A stretch of 64,000 bases of DNA from Amphirosellinia nigrospora. Taxonomy: Eukaryota > Ascomycota > Sordariomycetes > Xylariales > Xylariaceae. A program made the translations under genes and the position numbers. The stretch spans positions 11,195,569 through 11,259,568 of the forward strand of contig SCHM01000002.1 of assembly GCA_004123355.1 (NCBI GenBank). Reading direction: 5' to 3'. Shown here in pieces: positions 16,799 through 27,939 of the stretch (the stretch's first letter is position 1; each line of letters begins with the position of its first letter). A model generated the notes under the pieces. It was not told where the DNA came from. It saw only the letters and a list, made by a program, of their open reading frames with translations, and did no database searches.

Positions 16799-18177
16799 AT
16801 GTTCCGCCCGTCCATCCTAGCTAGCCTTGGCCCTGCCCGTCAGCAGCAGCAGCTTTGCGGCCGCCGATCCTTCTCGACCACCGTCTCTCGTCGCGAGATG
16901 CTCCATGTCTCGACGCTGCCGCCTCGCATCCAGCCCAAGTACAAGGAAACCCGACATCGTCGCTACTGTCTCTACAATGGCCCGAGCCCCCGCGGAACGT
17001 CTTGATCATTCCTAAATTCCACGCGCCACACGTTACCTCGTCGGCCGTATCGTTTGCGAAACACGTCTACCACGAGCATCCTCAGGTCAACCTAGTCTTC
17101 GAGCGCCGTGTCGCCGCCCAGGTCCACGAGACTCTTCCTTTTCCCATTTACACTGCCGATCCCGACGCCTTCCACGACAAGATTGATCTGGTTGCCACCC
17201 TAGGCGGCGATGGCACCATCTTGCGCGCCGCCAGCATCTTCAGTCTCCGCTCGTCCGTACCTCCATGTTGTCTTTTAGTATGGCTCGCTAGGTTTCTTGG
17301 GCGAATGGAAGTTCGAAGAATACAAGCGCGCCTGGCGTCAGGTCTATATGAGCGGTAGTCGCGTCGCTGCCACGATCTGCAGGACCCTCACACCCAAGCC
17401 GCCGTCAACGGCCCTCCCGACGACCAGGCTATCCAACTCCATGATGCCTGGAGCCATGCCCGGGTAAGTCGATGGGACTTACGCGGTCTAGCAAGATCCT
17501 CCTCCGACACCGACTCAAGGTGGGCGTCTACAACGCTGATGGCGTTAATATTAATGGCCAGTTGATGCCCACTTCCACCGCTGAACCCCAGCAGCTCGTC
17601 CCCCCGACGCCACCAGAGCTGAGAACTCCAACTGGACGGGGGCAGCCTATGACACACGCCTTTCATGCCATCAATGAGCTAGTGATCCATCGGGGACCCA
17701 ACCCGCATCTCGCCATCATCGATGTTTTGTCAACGGTCGCTTCCTGACTGAGGCGGTAGCCGATGGCATTCTGGTGAGCACTCCGACGGGCTCCACGGCG
17801 TACTCGCTGTCGGCAGGCGGCAGCATCATGCACCCGCTCGTCAAGACGCTCCTCATCACCCCCATCTGCGCCCGGAGTCTCAGCTTTCGGCCCTCGGCTT
17901 GCCCCTGAACTCCAAGGTGGTGCTCAAGCTGAGCGAGAAGAATCGTGGCCGAGAGCTCGAGGTCAGCATCGACGGCAAGCGCAAGACCGGTGTCACCGTT
18001 GGCATGGAGATCCGCGTCGAGGGTGAGATGGTCGGACGCACGCCGACGGCGGTTGGGCTGGCGGCGTTCCTTGCGTCATTGGGTCCTCTGCCAATGGCAG
18101 CGGGCGAAGACGATGATGGCTGGGTTGGTGGTCTAAATGGGCTTTTGAAGTTTAATTATCCCTTTGGCGAGGCCTGA
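16799..18177 (+). CDS. NAD(H) kinase, probably mitochondrial (Pos5-type)
   Basis: The enzyme phosphorylates NAD(H) with ATP to make NADP(H). The N-terminus ([14 protein letters not shown], then [12 protein letters not shown]) looks like a mitochondrial presequence, which points to the Pos5 branch. The conserved core follows: [12 protein letters not shown], then [18 protein letters not shown] with the GGDGT nucleotide-binding motif, [23 protein letters not shown] with the Asn-Glu pair, and [16 protein letters not shown]. It ends NYPFGEA before TGA. No intron is needed. Frame changes fit one missing base in runs, for example the C run at about 16,951, GG at about 17,282 and AA at about 17,470. 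The exact compartment is inferred, and no gene symbol is given because of the Utr1/Yef1/Pos5 ambiguity. Confidence 0.9.
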
Positions 18178-19440
18178 GCACAGCCGGATTCTTTCTGCAC
18201 CTACCTTTTTCAATGGGAGAAAGGAGTGCATGCTCTCACGTCCTATATCACATAGTTTAAGCATAGGTTGGTAGCATGATGTTTTTTCCGTTTTGGGTAG
18301 CATGGGGCATAATGCATCATACATTCGGCGTCCGGGTTCGGATTAGGTTAGCTAGGTATATTCTTTTATCCATATCTGTTGGCATTTTGATACCCACGGC
18401 ACTTGGGCATGCTAGGCAACATGCGAAATTCGATTGTCATATACTCTTAGGAACACCTTTTATCAGACCTTGCGTCTTGCTTGTCGGTTGTTATTTTCCT
18501 TGTTCTTTTACCACAAGTAGATATTTAATTACGACTGGTTCTCCTAAATGACATTTTTACTAACTACAGAATCACAGTATAGGTTTATTTAGAACTATAT
18601 GTTTCGTGTCATAGTGGATTAACAATATCTCAACTAATTGTAAGTGGACATCTCTTTAGTATCTTAGTATTTACTATTTTGGCTGGGGCTTGTTAGCAAC
18701 CCAAGAAGAATCGTGGCAATGGTCGGGGATCCAGCGGCCAGTGCTTATTTCGACTAACGATGGCACTGCACTCAACGCATATCGAGGGCTGCTCTTGTCG
18801 GCGTTCGTAGGGAGGGCTCATAATAGAGGATGCTAGATAATGGCTTAGTAAATAGTCAGCAGTATTTATGCGAATAAGGCTATCATAGTATATATGACAA
18901 GCGAGGCGTTTTTTTTTTTTTTTTGTAGAGATGAACTGATTGATAGCAATTTCTAGGTTCGACGAGCTCATGAACGATTCGACGTGTGATGTAGCTCTAT
19001 TCACATAATATGACTTATTATCTAAGAGAGCCCGAGAAGTGGCAGTAAAAGATCAAATAGGCACGAATTAGATAAAGCCCAAGGAGGCTCTTAATTACAC
19101 TAACCTAGAAACCGGTATTTCTTTCTCGTGTTTGACATTGATACTTGGTTTTGTACGTGATTGGACTAGAGTAGGGGAGCTGAACGATCTGCCCGATCTG
19201 CCAAGCAAACCGCGCCTGCTCGCGGGGTTCCGAGGTGACATCACCGGTGGAACATCAGTGCTTTGTTTAATCCAACCAGCATCTCCGCATCTGAATATAA
19301 ATCACGTTTGGCATCTACCTACTTCGAGTCCTTTGTTATAAACCATTACCCTTGATTACACAAATTAAACACTTATTGAGCACTCTATCACAAACCAAGA
19401 AAATCGCCAAGAACCCCCACATTCGTCATAACCTACCATC
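18178..19440. other. Intergenic region
   Basis: No supportable gene. A 16-base poly-T run lies near 18,909-18,924. The last few hundred bases probably carry the promoter and leader of the 108-residue protein gene that follows. Confidence 0.5.
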
Positions 19441-19848
19441 ATGGATTTTGTCAACAAGATTGTCGGCGGAGACTCCAAGGCCGAGAACCAGACATCGGAC
19501 CCCCAAAAGAAACAAGAAGAGAGCTCGGGAGGGTTCATGGGCAAACTGAACTCCATGGCCGGCGGTGGCAAGGAGAGCGAGAAGAACGAAGATGCTCTCG
19601 ACAAAGGTCTGTTGTCCCTACTCTCTAACTCTCCGCTCAGCTCTACCCGTCTAATCTCCAGCTGGTGCTAATATTTTCGGGGCTTAGGTGTCGACTGGGT
19701 TCAGGAACATGTTCTTGGCCAGGGCGATCAGAGCAACGAGAGCGCCGCGGAGCAGGCCAAGGATGAGCAGATCTCCGACTTCATTCGGGATCAGTATAAG
19801 AAGACGACTGGCTCGGATGTTCCCATCAAAGATAAGGAGCGATTCTAA
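19441..19848 (+). CDS. Small hydrophilic conserved-type fungal protein (108 aa)
   Basis: Two exons (19,441-19,606 and 19,688-19,848) join cleanly in frame over an 81-base GT-AG intron to give 108 residues. It starts MDFVNKIVGG, followed by a Gln/Lys/Ser/Gly-rich linker, then DALDKGVDWVQEHVLGQG and a charged C-terminal part ending TTGSDVPIKDKERF. It has no signal peptide and no membrane segment. The composition and short helices recall small stress-inducible fungal proteins, but I do not recognise a named family and assign no function. Unlike most neighbours it is free of frame breaks. Confidence 0.82.
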
Positions 19849-20391
19849 GATGCTGCATATGTGGAGGCTTGATGGCAGCGCAATTGCCGAAAGTATCAGT
19901 GATTGGCGCTTATCGCTATAAGCGTGTTATCTAAGCAGTCGAACATCTGACTTCATGCAAGTTCAGATAATTACCTAATAAACTTTGTCTCTGTCAATCG
20001 CCTTCATTCCTGTTGGGTTTGAATTGCAATCACAGTCATTACAGGCTAGGCAGGACATAAATTGAGGAATATGACAAATAATGGAAACCCGCATGAGATG
20101 CGCCCCCTCTGTATTCAACTACTGGCGTATTTTCATTAATGCCGTCGCACTTTGTGGAGAGAGAAATGGAAATACCACATCTCTCCCTTTGTCGCATTCA
20201 ACTTTATCTTCATGCCGTCCCGTGTAAGAATCCAAGCTCGTTAATCATAAATGTCGACGACAAAATTGTCCTCGTCCAAGTCATCTACATTGATCCTCCC
20301 TCCTGCATCTCATACCCCCTACTGAATAGTGAGACATCGTCTAATATCTTTATTGCCTGCTTTTACCCGACGTCTCAAAATAGGTCAATTA
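19849..20391. other. Convergent 3' intergenic region
   Basis: About 0.54 kb between the convergent 108-aa protein gene and the GPI-protein gene. It is likely 3' untranslated sequence, and an open plus-strand frame from 20,139 lies largely antisense to the next gene. Confidence 0.45.
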
Positions 20392-21068
20392 TCAGAGCAC
20401 GATTGGGAAAGCCACGATCAATCCTGCAAGTAGCGGACCAACGGCAGCCTTCGCGTCCAAGGCGCCGGCCATGGAGCCGGGCTGCGTTGTGGTCGAGGCA
20501 GGAGGCTCCGTGGTGGTGGTAGTCGTCGAGCTCGAAACCGGAGTCTCGCTGGAAATCTCACTTGCGGAGTTACTTGGCGTGTTACTTGGCGTTTCAGTCA
20601 CCGTTACGGTACCCGTATTAGAGCTGGTGAAGCTGGTGGTTGTGGACGACGGATTGCCAACAGTGGTCGTGCTGAAGGCGGTGGGATCTGCGTGGATTCT
20701 TAGCAGGACAGATCACGTACGTGGGTATTAGGAGTTGTATCACAACTACTTACAAGGACCGTCGGCGTCGTTAAAGTCCCAACCACAATCATCCATAAGG
20801 TCGGCGACTTCGTTGTCGTCGGGTCAGATCGTCCGTTGTCCTTCACACAGCTGGCGCATTCGGTCAGCGCTGCTGGGAGTTCGCGGCACCGCAACGCAGG
20901 GCGTGTAATGATCGTCATCGTCCGTCTCCCGGTCACATCGCGCGCTTAGGTCGATAGTGAATTGGCAAGCTGGTAGACAGACACTTGGGACATCGTGGCC
21001 TCGACATCGTTCTCGGCGGCACCGATGGCGGCGACGCTGAGAAGGAACAGGATGTTTTCTAATTGCAT
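20392..21068 (-). CDS. Secreted Cys-rich, Ser/Thr-rich GPI-anchored protein
   Basis: Exon 1 (20,754-21,068) begins MQLENILFLLSVAAIGAA, a clear signal peptide, followed by a cysteine-containing domain with CLPACQFTIDL and CRELPAALTECASCVKDNG, then DDNEVADLMDDCGWDFNDADG. A 66-base intron (20,688-20,753) separates it from exon 2, a Ser/Thr/Pro-rich stalk (many Thr repeats) ending in small residues and the hydrophobic tail GPLLAGLIVAFPIVL, typical of a GPI-anchor signal. The product is probably a cell-wall or plasma-membrane surface protein. The cysteine spacing is not the eight-cysteine CFEM pattern. Two frame changes in exon 1 follow the window-wide single-base indel pattern. Confidence 0.78.
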
Positions 21069-22449
21069 TTTGATACTTGGAATCTCTTATTAAGGTCGTA
21101 AGGTAGAGTAGGAATTGAGAAGCGGTGGGTGTCTTATGAAGGTGATGATGTTGTCTATGCTGGTGATTTGAACATGGGTAATAGCACCGAGGGTCTAGGG
21201 TTCTTATAGGAACAAAAGTTCATCTTGTATATCTAAAATACGCAATATGTTATTCGTGACACTCCTTACGATGAAGTAATTCCTTCTTGTTTGTTGGGTC
21301 AACCATATCAACTCACACTCCGGTCACCGCACCTAGCTTGGCACAGGGTAGTCGTGGCCATGACGCGCCCACAACGAGGAGAGCCGCATTTTAGCAAGGA
21401 TCATCGGCAGATAAACCGAGTGATACTACTATATGCGTGCGACTCTTAGGTGGCATACGTAGATCGTGGGTAGCAACGAGCATAGCCATCCTCAACTGGC
21501 TGAGCCAAGCTTCTTGCCTATTAGCTATCTCAGCTCAGTGTCTCATTCAATAGTAATAGGCCGCAGCCATGATATTTGATATGAGTATCTCTATTACTCC
21601 TTTTGCTAAATAGCACTCTGGCTGGACTTCACGTGTGCTCGTCACTTCACGTGGTATCCGTGGCTGACGTGGGCTTGGCACGTGAATTGTTCCCTATGCC
21701 AAGATTTGGGCTTGGCAAAAGTACAACTTGAGAATTATACTTCACCCTAGGATGGTTCTTATATCCCCTCGTCCAAAACGGTGCACCTAGCAGAGCAAGC
21801 GAAGAGTATGGATATAGACTTGATCTGTGAACGCTATGAACCGGGTAATCTGCTCTCGCAACAGGTGCCCTGACACAACTAAGGCTTAACTGATAGTATG
21901 TGTAGTTGCAGGCTTTCTTGGCAGTAACAACACGATGCTCGAATACTTGTGCCGAGACTGGCGAAGTCGCAATGCGACGCTGCACGATATGAAACTCTCG
22001 GAAGTTGCTAAAATAGGCATGAGAGAAAGATATATCCCAGACTTACGTATACTGTGTACCCGCATCAGGTTAGTACTAATAGCTGCCATGAGAGAGACCG
22101 CATATTCAGCTGGTCAGGGCTGCTCAAAGCCAAGCGCCCAGGCTCTGGGCGTTCAACTAGACCTCTTGCGGCCTCACACAGCAGCAAAGCCACCAGATCT
22201 ACGTTGTCGTGGGCAGGTGTCTGCAGTGGCTGCCCGATCCCTTCGCCGAGGGTACAATCTTGAATTGTTGTGATTTGGTGTTGGTTAGTGGGTGTAGACG
22301 TCAGCTATTTTCAAGCTGCATGTGTTGCGAAATATCGCTGTTCTGGGGATGGCTATGCCTACGATATTAGAGAACATGATCGACTTAAGAATACTAGTCA
22401 TTGTGGTTGCCAGGAAACAGGATCTAGGCACGCACGTAGATCTGACCAG
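21069..22449. other. Gene-poor stretch upstream of LTR-like repeats
   Basis: This stretch holds the promoter side of the GPI-protein gene and several unrecognised open frames (for example 21,647-21,985 minus and 21,935-22,273 plus) that overlap one another and lack family resemblance. It may be partly decayed repeat sequence. No gene is called. Confidence 0.45.
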
Positions 22450-22563
22450 AACAAGAGACCCTCCGTATATAGCCAAGTAGTCACATAGAGCCCACAGAGA
22501 TGACTTCACTAGTCCTCCGTGCAACAACAGATGTTTACACCCTACCCTTGCGAGTTCGTGACA
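22450..22563 (-). mobile_element. LTR-like repeat fragment, left arm (fossil)
   Basis: About 114 bases are an imperfect inverted copy of 22,607-22,722. Read on the minus strand it starts TGTCACG, the TG-type start of fungal LTRs. It shares a near-identical core with its partner (GTAAACATCTGTTGTTGCAC and flanks). The outer parts differ more and most differences are transitions, so the copies are not recent. No internal coding region is attached. Confidence 0.55.
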
Positions 22564-22606
22564 GTGGTCATAAGAGAGGCTGGGACTTGTCGTTGTAGGA
22601 AAATAG

Positions 22607-22722
22607 TGTCACGGTCCTTGAAAGGGTGGGTGTAAACATCTGTTGTTGCACGGAGGACCAGTGAAGTCATCTCTGTGGGCTCTATGCAACTACTTGACTA
22701 TAAACAGAGACCCTTTTGTCGC
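22607..22722 (+). mobile_element. LTR-like repeat fragment, right arm (fossil)
   Basis: This inverted partner of the left arm starts TGTCACGG. A TATATAAA box follows at about 22,738, the expected placing for an LTR promoter, so the repeat may continue beyond the matched part. The 43-base spacer between the arms is unique. The arrangement reads as two LTR ends in head-to-head orientation, or a foldback element. The family is not certain. Confidence 0.55.
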
Positions 22723-22944
22723 CATATGGCTACAACGGTATATAAACTCCACATCTCCGCGACGATATAAATATCTACTAGGTCTACCCTAAAGGGTCAC
22801 GGGCCTGGTCAACCGAGGTTGGCCCTCGTCTAGAGAATCAAACGAGAGCCGCTGCAAAATGGCCTCTTCAGACGGTGGAATATCGCGACCGGGCTTTCTG
22901 TCTCCTTAAAGGCGATGAGAGGTCTTATCCTCCGGTGATCTTGT

Positions 22945-23558
22945 TTATATCGCCAATGGGCGGGTAAGCGCGAATGTCGAGGTATATGTAAACAACGCCA
23001 ACTGACCTACGCAACTGCCTCTGAGCTTCAAGGTCATGGTCTTTGGGAGGGAGACTTCGTACAAGATCAATAAACAGAGCACAACCCCCGTAATAGAAGC
23101 GTTGCTGGCGAAAACATATGCGATGGCGATCGTAAGTTCACTATACCCTAGATAAAAGAAGCCGCCAAAGAAGCCGATTTCAACGATGAGATTTGCCTCT
23201 ATAGGTATTTGAGAAACTGTTGCGTAAACAAGCAATGCCGACTAAATCCCAAAAGATGAGAGGACAAGTCTTCCACCAATATTTATAAGTTCAATGATAG
23301 TTATATCGCTATGCGGTGTACTTACGAATCCAAGAGAAATATCAAATGGGTGATAATGTTGTTGAACAAGGTAAATAACAAATAAATCGTCGCTGGTTGC
23401 AATCGCAAAAGTCGTAATAATGGCCTATCTCGATAGACAGCTATGGCCGAGTTGGTTTTCATTGACTTGGTTTCGACAGCGTTATCAACAAAAGGTCTGC
23501 GCGCAGCTTCGATGTGGTCCAATGTTGAGCATCGATCTTGGTTGAACAATCTATTCAT
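22945..23558 (-). CDS. Multi-pass membrane protein fragment (MFS-like?)
   Basis: A first exon from ATG at 23,558 encodes a soluble stretch (MNRLFNQDRCSTLDH) and one hydrophobic segment (ATIYLLFTLFNNIITHLIFLL), ending at a GTAAGT donor near 23,325. After an intron the frame SALLVYATVSQIPIEANLIV continues with two more hydrophobic segments and ends LTRPLAI at 22,945. The join needs a one-base frame change. Segment pattern and length resemble part of a major facilitator transporter, but no signature motif is visible and the piece is far shorter than a full transporter. It is either a remnant or a mis-assembled gene. Confidence 0.4.
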
Positions 23559-24396
23559 AGCGCTGAGTGAATTTAAAACCTAATAGCTAGGAAAAGGCCG
23601 CGAGTTAAATGTCTTATAACTATAACACGCAACGTTTACGGGGTAGGATAGAGGATGAAGAAGTGTCTGTTCTCTTGAAAATCTCTCTCGGAAAAGTTAT
23701 TGTAGGATATTGTAAGATAATATGATAATGTCTATTTAAAGATGCGCATTGTGTTACACGTATCTCGCCTACGACTTCAGCCCTTGTCACACAGCCGCAG
23801 AGCCACATAGAGTCCCGATTACTCTTACGTAGACTGAGACATGAGCATAATAGCATCAGCCAGCTCAGCCTTTATCACACTTGTTCGCTAGATAAGCTAT
23901 ATAAATGTAAGTGGTTGGGCCATAAGCTACCTGGATTTCCGAAAGCTGAACAACATCCAACGCATTTACAAGGCATGAGATATATAGCTGTGTATAAAAG
24001 ACATATTGTTATAATAGCTTTACGAAGTACGAAATTTTGTTCAAGGCCCACAATCGAAGCTCTTGCTATGAAAAATGCCGTTAGGCCTATCTATATATAA
24101 ATCGTAACAGGGGAGGGTAAGTTAAATACATTGCTAAGAATTCATGGCCCCATGGACCCCAAAGGGATTTTCCGCTGAGTGCCACTCCGTGCCACAAATG
24201 CACTACACTTGCAGCCGCTTATGGCTCGGTAAACCTTCGCGCCATTGATGCTACATCAATCTGACTAAACGGAAAACAAAACAAATGCTGTTTACAATCA
24301 ACGCCGCCCCTTTGCCTTTTATAGAATCATTTCGTATAATAGCTTAAATGGACAACTACATGTCAATCCCGAAACCTTAATCTCATCCATCCATTT
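23559..24396. other. Intergenic region
   Basis: Divergent spacer between the membrane-protein fragment and the DUF6536 gene. No supportable gene or RNA is seen. Confidence 0.5.
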
Positions 24397-27151
24397 ATGC
24401 CTACTCCCGTTCCGGACTTCAATCTCCATGGCTCGAATACGACAGGTTTGGCTGAGAATGCTTCAGTATTCTCTCAAAAAGGATGGAGACATACCGCCAT
24501 TGTTAATGTGGTCTTGGCATTTTCGTGTGATTTGGTTTTGTTAATAGCTCTGGTAGTGAGCATTTCCCAGCCAGGGCTTCTCTATTTGAACCTATTATCA
24601 TTTTCGATGGCAACTGCGCTACATCGTCACGACTCAACACCTTGCTTCATATTTTAATGTTATCTCGACCGCGTCCTGGCGTCGTCCAATTTTTTATGCA
24701 GATACTCAGCGCTCCCTCTCGTCAAGAAATCAACCGTGCCATACTTGGCTTCAGTCTCTTGACATTGGAATACCGTCAATCAAGAACTTGTGGCATGTGT
24801 CCAGACTAAAGTCAGCTAGCTGGCTTATCTTGTTTACATCGTCGATCCCTATCCACCTACTTTTCAATAGTTGTGTGTTCGAAAACAACGTATTGTGGTC
24901 CCAATGGTACTTGACATTCGCCACAGAGGCGTTTACTCGAGGAGCAGCATTTTGCCCTCCAGGCCAGCCTTTCGATTGCAGGAAGCCTTGGTCCAACATT
25001 CATCTGGAACGGACCGGCTGATATTGGCGGTTACGGAGAAAAGGTTTCGTTTGAAATTGGGGGTTACGGAGAAAAGGTCTCGTTTGATCAATATTCGAAT
25101 GCCTCATCCTTGGTTCGCCAAAAGATAGCGTCTGTCGCAGATGAGTCGCACGCTTGGACTTTTCTTACTACTTCACAATGTCAATCCGAATACTTTTCCT
25201 GCAGTCCGAGGAAAAAGTTTGGCGATGTAGTGTTCATTCTCGACTCTACCGCCTCGAAAGAAGGGTGGACAAGATCAGATGTTTTCACTTTTGATCCATC
25301 CACGGATCTTTCTACACGATGGGACATTCTTGTCCCTCCCAACGTCACCAATTCATTATGGTTTTCAAGCCAATGCAACACAACGCGCCAGAGATCTTCA
25401 TCAGGAAGAGACGATGAATGCATGAATACATGTCTTGGAGCCATGGGCTTGGATAAATACGAGTTTCCGTTTAACGAGAAATTGCCGATGGTCAATGAGC
25501 CCTGGCTCATTTCCTTTTTCCCAGCTGTCAGGCATCACAATAAGTCTCTATCTGACGAAGGTCTAGGATTCAACGATAAATTCGACTCGTTGCGTGTTGA
25601 CCATTGCTTGGCCCAACCAATTCAGCCCTTCTGCAAAGTTGGTTTATCAAACATCTTACTTCTGGTTGTCATACTCAGTATTCTTATCAAGATATCACAA
25701 ACGGCCGTGATCGTCTGGAAGCTTCCATCTGCATCTCTTGTTACTCCGGGAGACGTAATTGAATCCTTCATCTTATCTCCTGACTTCATTACCCAGGGGC
25801 TGGGTACCGTGAATATTTTGGATGCGCAGCAAATTGAAGTGAGTCACAATAGCTTATTGACGGCATCCCACGAGAATATGTTTTAACCCTACTGTTGACT
25901 TATAGTTTGGAGTACGAAGGCACTGGGACGACACCTTAGATCTCCAGTCTGCAACGAAGGTTCGACCTCGCAAATGGAAGGAGCCTCTACACCGCGTTGG
26001 ATACATTATTCCTTACTCCACTTGGATTAAAACTTATTCTCTTCTCTTTGCAGCTTTAGCTTTGCTTTCAGCTGGCTTCGCAGCATCATCCTTGTCAACA
26101 CGAAATGACTAGTAAGTGATAATTTGTCATATTCTTTGACCCGTTTGTACTTGACCAGTTGTCTGGGTTGAATCTAATTATAAACAAAAGTTCGGAATCA
26201 CTTGATCACTCTAATGGAGTCCTAACCGTGGATGTTAGCGGTGGCTATATTGCCACGCTCCTATTAGCTAATACCCACAACTAATTCTATCTCTCTCCTA
26301 TTTTTCTTACAATTCTCTTCTGACTCAGCTTCATGTCGAGAAAGAGTGGAATACTTATAGTGTCTCATATCAACCTCTTCGCGTCTCTTATCCTACTGGG
26401 AAGCAGATTTCGACTTATCGCTTACAGCTCCCATACAAATACAGTGTACCGTTGATTGTTATTAGCATAACTCTCCATTGGTTGGTTTCTAATGCGGTAT
26501 TTCTCTTTGTTAATGAAGGCGGTATGTATTGAGGTACCTGTCTTATAACCACACTGCTTACGACCGTTAGGCTACTGGGGAACAATGCAAGGTAGTTTAA
26601 CATTCTACGATGCGTTTTCAGTGTCCGATGGTTCCTTGATCGGTATTGGATTTTCTCCTCTTTTTTTTCTTGTGATATTTATCGCAGGTTTTGTGTTTAT
26701 AATATGCCCACCAGTACTCCTCGGCTTTTTGAAGATGAAAGGCAACATGGTTGCAGGGGGTGGAATTCGCTCGTCATTTCCGCAGCCTGCCATGTGTCTG
26801 ACGTGGAGAACAAACAACACGAACAGGCCTCGGTTGGTGACAATGGCAGTTATTCAAGGGATTGTGAGTCTTGCTCGCACGAACAAGTATCAAATAGTAG
26901 CTAATACCGACGGATGCTATGTAGGCACAGAATCAGACTACATTGGGGTCGACATCTCACTGGAAGAAGATGAGCCCGCTTTCGACAGGCGCCTCGACAT
27001 AACACGGAGAAAATTACGATGGGGAGCCATGGAGCTGCCAAGGGGGTCAGCAGAATCGATCTCTACCGAAGGTAACGTTGTTTCCCACTTGGGATTTGGT
27101 GGAGAAGAACACAATATTTCAGAGCCCATAGCCGGCCAGTACTACATTTAG
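24397..27151 (+). CDS. DUF6536-type fungal polytopic membrane protein
   Basis: Homology to the fungus-specific DUF6536 membrane family is clear. After a start at MPTPVPDFNLHG and KGWRHTAI there is a first membrane span, then the family's landmark blocks GNCATSSRLNTLLH, NVIST, FFMQILSAPSRQEINRA, LDIGIPSIKNLWHVSR and SSIPIHLLFNSCVFENN. An extracellular region with several cysteines follows (25.1-25.6 kb), then ILLLVVILSILIKI, GDVIESFILSPD, PLHRVGYI, ANTPQLI, EKEWNTY and LQLPYKYSVPLIVISITLHWLV near 26.4 kb, and a last exon with two spans, LKMKGNMVAGG and a C-terminal tail ending AGQYYI. Introns lie near 25.84-25.90 and 26.11-26.24 kb. Several single-base frame changes occur. An in-frame 11-residue tandem duplication sits at 25,023-25,088. 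Molecular function is unknown for the family. Confidence 0.85.
25023..25088 (+). repeat. In-frame 33-bp tandem duplication
   Basis: Two adjacent 33-base units, differing at a few positions, encode IGGYGEKVSFE followed by IGGYGEKVSFD. They lie in the predicted extracellular region of the DUF6536 protein, and the coding frame is kept across both. Confidence 0.9.
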
Positions 27152-27939
27152 GTTTGCTACCAACGGGACATTTAGATCAAGAATCTGGCTGAGCGATATT
27201 TAAGGAAGAACAGCAATAATAGCACTGCGCATAAAGTCTTATTAGCAATCTTCGAGTTGGAATAACGCAGTTGGCGATCCGAACTATTAAGTCATTCAGT
27301 TGCGCTGATTTCTTTTTAAAAAAAGAGATAAAAAGATTGCTTTGAATATTAATGTCTTCAACTAGTCACTTTCCTGAGTATTTTTTGACACTTTGCTTAC
27401 GCCCTGTTTAAAAGGGTTGGATAAGTCGAGCGCTGTAACGACATGGCGCAGGAGATTTTTAACGAGGTAGTGATTATTCTTCGGAACTTTTGTTTAGTAA
27501 TGTAGGACTTTGATTAGCTCTCCATCTAGTTTTCAGCTCATAATAGGCGGCAAGTCGTCAAATAAGGGCCGCAAATAAATATCTCGATGTTAAATAGATT
27601 GCTAACTGAAGCGAATGTCGAATAAATAAATTCAACAAGAAAAAAATAGTTTTACCAATTACGAATAGCTGTACCGTACGTATAGCGTCCATTTGCCGAA
27701 GTTCACACTGTCCGTGCACTTCCTAATCTGGTTATAAAACTACTTTGGTACATGTAGCCTAAAGGGCGCGTTAGGGCTGGCTTATATGATATGTACCTAT
27801 GTACTTCTGTTCTTAACTAACAACACGCCTATGAGAATATCCTGAATACCTGCCTTCGAATTTTTTTGTATCTAAGAGCATTATAGCCCAGAACGATCAT
27901 CTTTTCGGAGAGCCTTTTCTATATTCGATTTTCAAAGTC
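27152..27939. other. Intergenic region
   Basis: AT-leaning spacer between the DUF6536 and MAP1 genes, presumably 3' untranslated region then MAP1 promoter. No gene is seen. Confidence 0.5.

Noticed and set aside
21647-22273. Several overlapping frames of 67-112 codons
   Set aside because: Mutually overlapping on both strands without recognisable motifs, beside repeat fragments.
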